64,000 nucleotides of DNA. It comes from Polydactylus sextarius (Eukaryota > Chordata > Actinopteri > Polynemidae). The stretch covers positions 10,956,827-11,020,826 of the forward strand of contig CM028928.1 of the NCBI GenBank assembly GCA_016801845.1, written 5' to 3'. A program made the position numbers and the translations under genes. A model generated the notes under the pieces. It made no database searches. It had not been told where the DNA came from and worked only from the letters and a program-made list of their open reading frames with translations. Shown one piece after another: positions 62,877-64,000 of this stretch. Each line of letters opens with the position of its first letter. Position 1 is the stretch's first letter.

Positions 62877-64000
62877 CAAACCTAAACACAATCTGGCTAA
62901 GCAGTCACATGATGGTTGTTATCGACTTTTGTGGCGTAGTGGAATTTGTTTTTCTTTTCCTTTTTTTCATATTATATAGATTGCAAGGATTGTTGTTGTT
63001 TTTGTTAATTAGTTTTGTTTGTCTGGTTTGGAAGCAGCAGTATTATAACAGAAAACTTGCAGGTTTTGTAATGTAACTGTGTTACAACTCCTCTGCTCTG
63101 TCATGACTGATTATTTTCTGAACATACAATCTGGCACCAAAGCTAATTAGATTGATTTGATACAATTTAATGAAATAACAACGAAATGTAGAATAGTATA
63201 AAAATCAGCCTGTTAGCGATGTAATTAGTGTCAAAGCAACTAACCATTTCTGTCTTTTTGCCACTTAAGCTAAATTGCTAAACAAATCTGGAGTATAGTA
63301 GAAGGTGTTTTTTGGGCAACTGACTGTTTGCTGTTGGTGCATCATCAATGCTTCATGTTTCAGTCTTCCAAGAAAAGGAAGGATTTTACTCTGTGGGCCA
63401 CTAAGAAGTTATAAAGTGGTAAGGTTCATTGACAGTAGCTCAACAGCCATTAAAAAGGTTTCCTAACCTCTTCATTTATGACCTTTCCTATCAGTTCATT
63501 TCACCTAAGAATGGTGAAGCAATAAGATACTTGGAAATATGTTTTCTTATACTCATACATACATAGATATTAGTTGTGATAAATTATTCTGTCAACATTA
63601 TACTGAAGGCATAGTAGAAACATCAACACCCCAGCCAGTTAACCTTCAGCCTCATATTTCTTTGTTGCCATTGGCCAAGACCTGACATCATGAAACATCT
63701 AAAAACGTAACAATTAAGAATTCTCAAATGCACAACTTTGGATTCTCAGTCATTCAGGTAATGGTAATCTGCAAGTATTTCAAAATGCCTGGAGCTCCAC
63801 ACTTGTCAGAAATTTAAAAGGCTTTTCGATGAAGTCCAGTTGTTAACACTTACGGATTAAATTTATCAAGTGACTTGCTCTACTTACAACCATCAAAAAT
63901 ATTTTTTAAAAGCACTTTTCAGATAATTACATGATTGTATTACGTTATCACAAAAAGTAAGAGCCAATAAGAGAAATATTGTATATTCTTTAAAAAAATA
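62877..64000. other. arhgef4: noncoding stretch (arhgef4 intron)
   Basis: No exon, RNA gene or clear repeat seen. The SH3-encoding exon expected next in arhgef4 was not found before the end of the window. Confidence 0.5.

Larger units (their letters stand above)
19536..64000 (+). other. arhgef4: arhgef4 locus (5' half; continues past the window)
   Basis: This is the extent of the arhgef4 (ASEF) transcription unit that I can support. Identity rests on the APC-binding exon at 57160-57311, whose G-S-E-E-D-L, H-P-G-G-G-G and G-E-Q-L-A-I-N-E blocks match vertebrate ASEF just before the SH3 domain. It also rests on exons 2 and 3, whose D-D-L-W and H-S-T-P-I-G-L-D...G-W blocks match the mammalian N-terminus. 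The catalytic DH and PH domains and the SH3 domain are not in the window. ASEF proteins act at the plasma membrane and cell cortex as exchange factors for Rac1/Cdc42, relieved of autoinhibition by APC. Introns here range from 0.4 kb to about 30.8 kb (26309-57159). Confidence 0.85.

Noticed and set aside
1..64000. CRISPR arrays, tRNA or rRNA genes, bacterial-type operons
   Set aside because: None seen. The sequence is vertebrate genomic DNA.

Overview
The window looks like vertebrate nuclear DNA from a ray-finned (teleost) fish. It is AT-rich and gene-sparse, with GT-AG introns, simple-sequence repeats and many decayed fish-type transposable elements: Tc1/mariner-like DNA transposons, non-LTR retrotransposon pieces and a tRNA-derived SINE. 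I see no operons, no CRISPR arrays and no tRNA or rRNA genes.

The main gene is on the + strand and fills most of the window from about 19.5 kb to beyond the right edge. It is arhgef4 (ASEF), a Rho-family guanine nucleotide exchange factor that is activated when its N-terminal region binds APC. The window holds only the 5' half. The pieces are a short exon (19536-19738), a giant 1,446-codon exon (20144-24481), two small exons (about 25545-25784 and 26179-26308), an alternative first exon with its own leader (30485-30743), and a shared exon with the APC-binding core motif GGEQLAI (57160-57311). The phases agree. Both the long-form chain (exon ending 26308) and the alternative first exon (ending 30743) leave one overhanging base and can join the exon at 57160 in frame. 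The SH3, DH and PH exons must lie to the right of this window.

A second, tiny gene sits on the same strand inside the arhgef4 intron that follows the APC-binding exon. It is a 42-residue single-pass membrane protein (60676-60804) behind a long, purine- and CpG-rich leader with a CCAAT box and upstream ORFs. It has a strong Kozak context and is the best candidate here for something little described.

Left of 19.5 kb (0-19.5 kb) I see mostly repeats and plain noncoding DNA. Two weak candidate 5' exons lie there, at 8426-8464 and ending at 16983. The intron from 30.7 to 57.2 kb holds a series of TE remnants. The region 61.43-62.88 kb is a nearly full-length but broken Tc1/mariner-like element.
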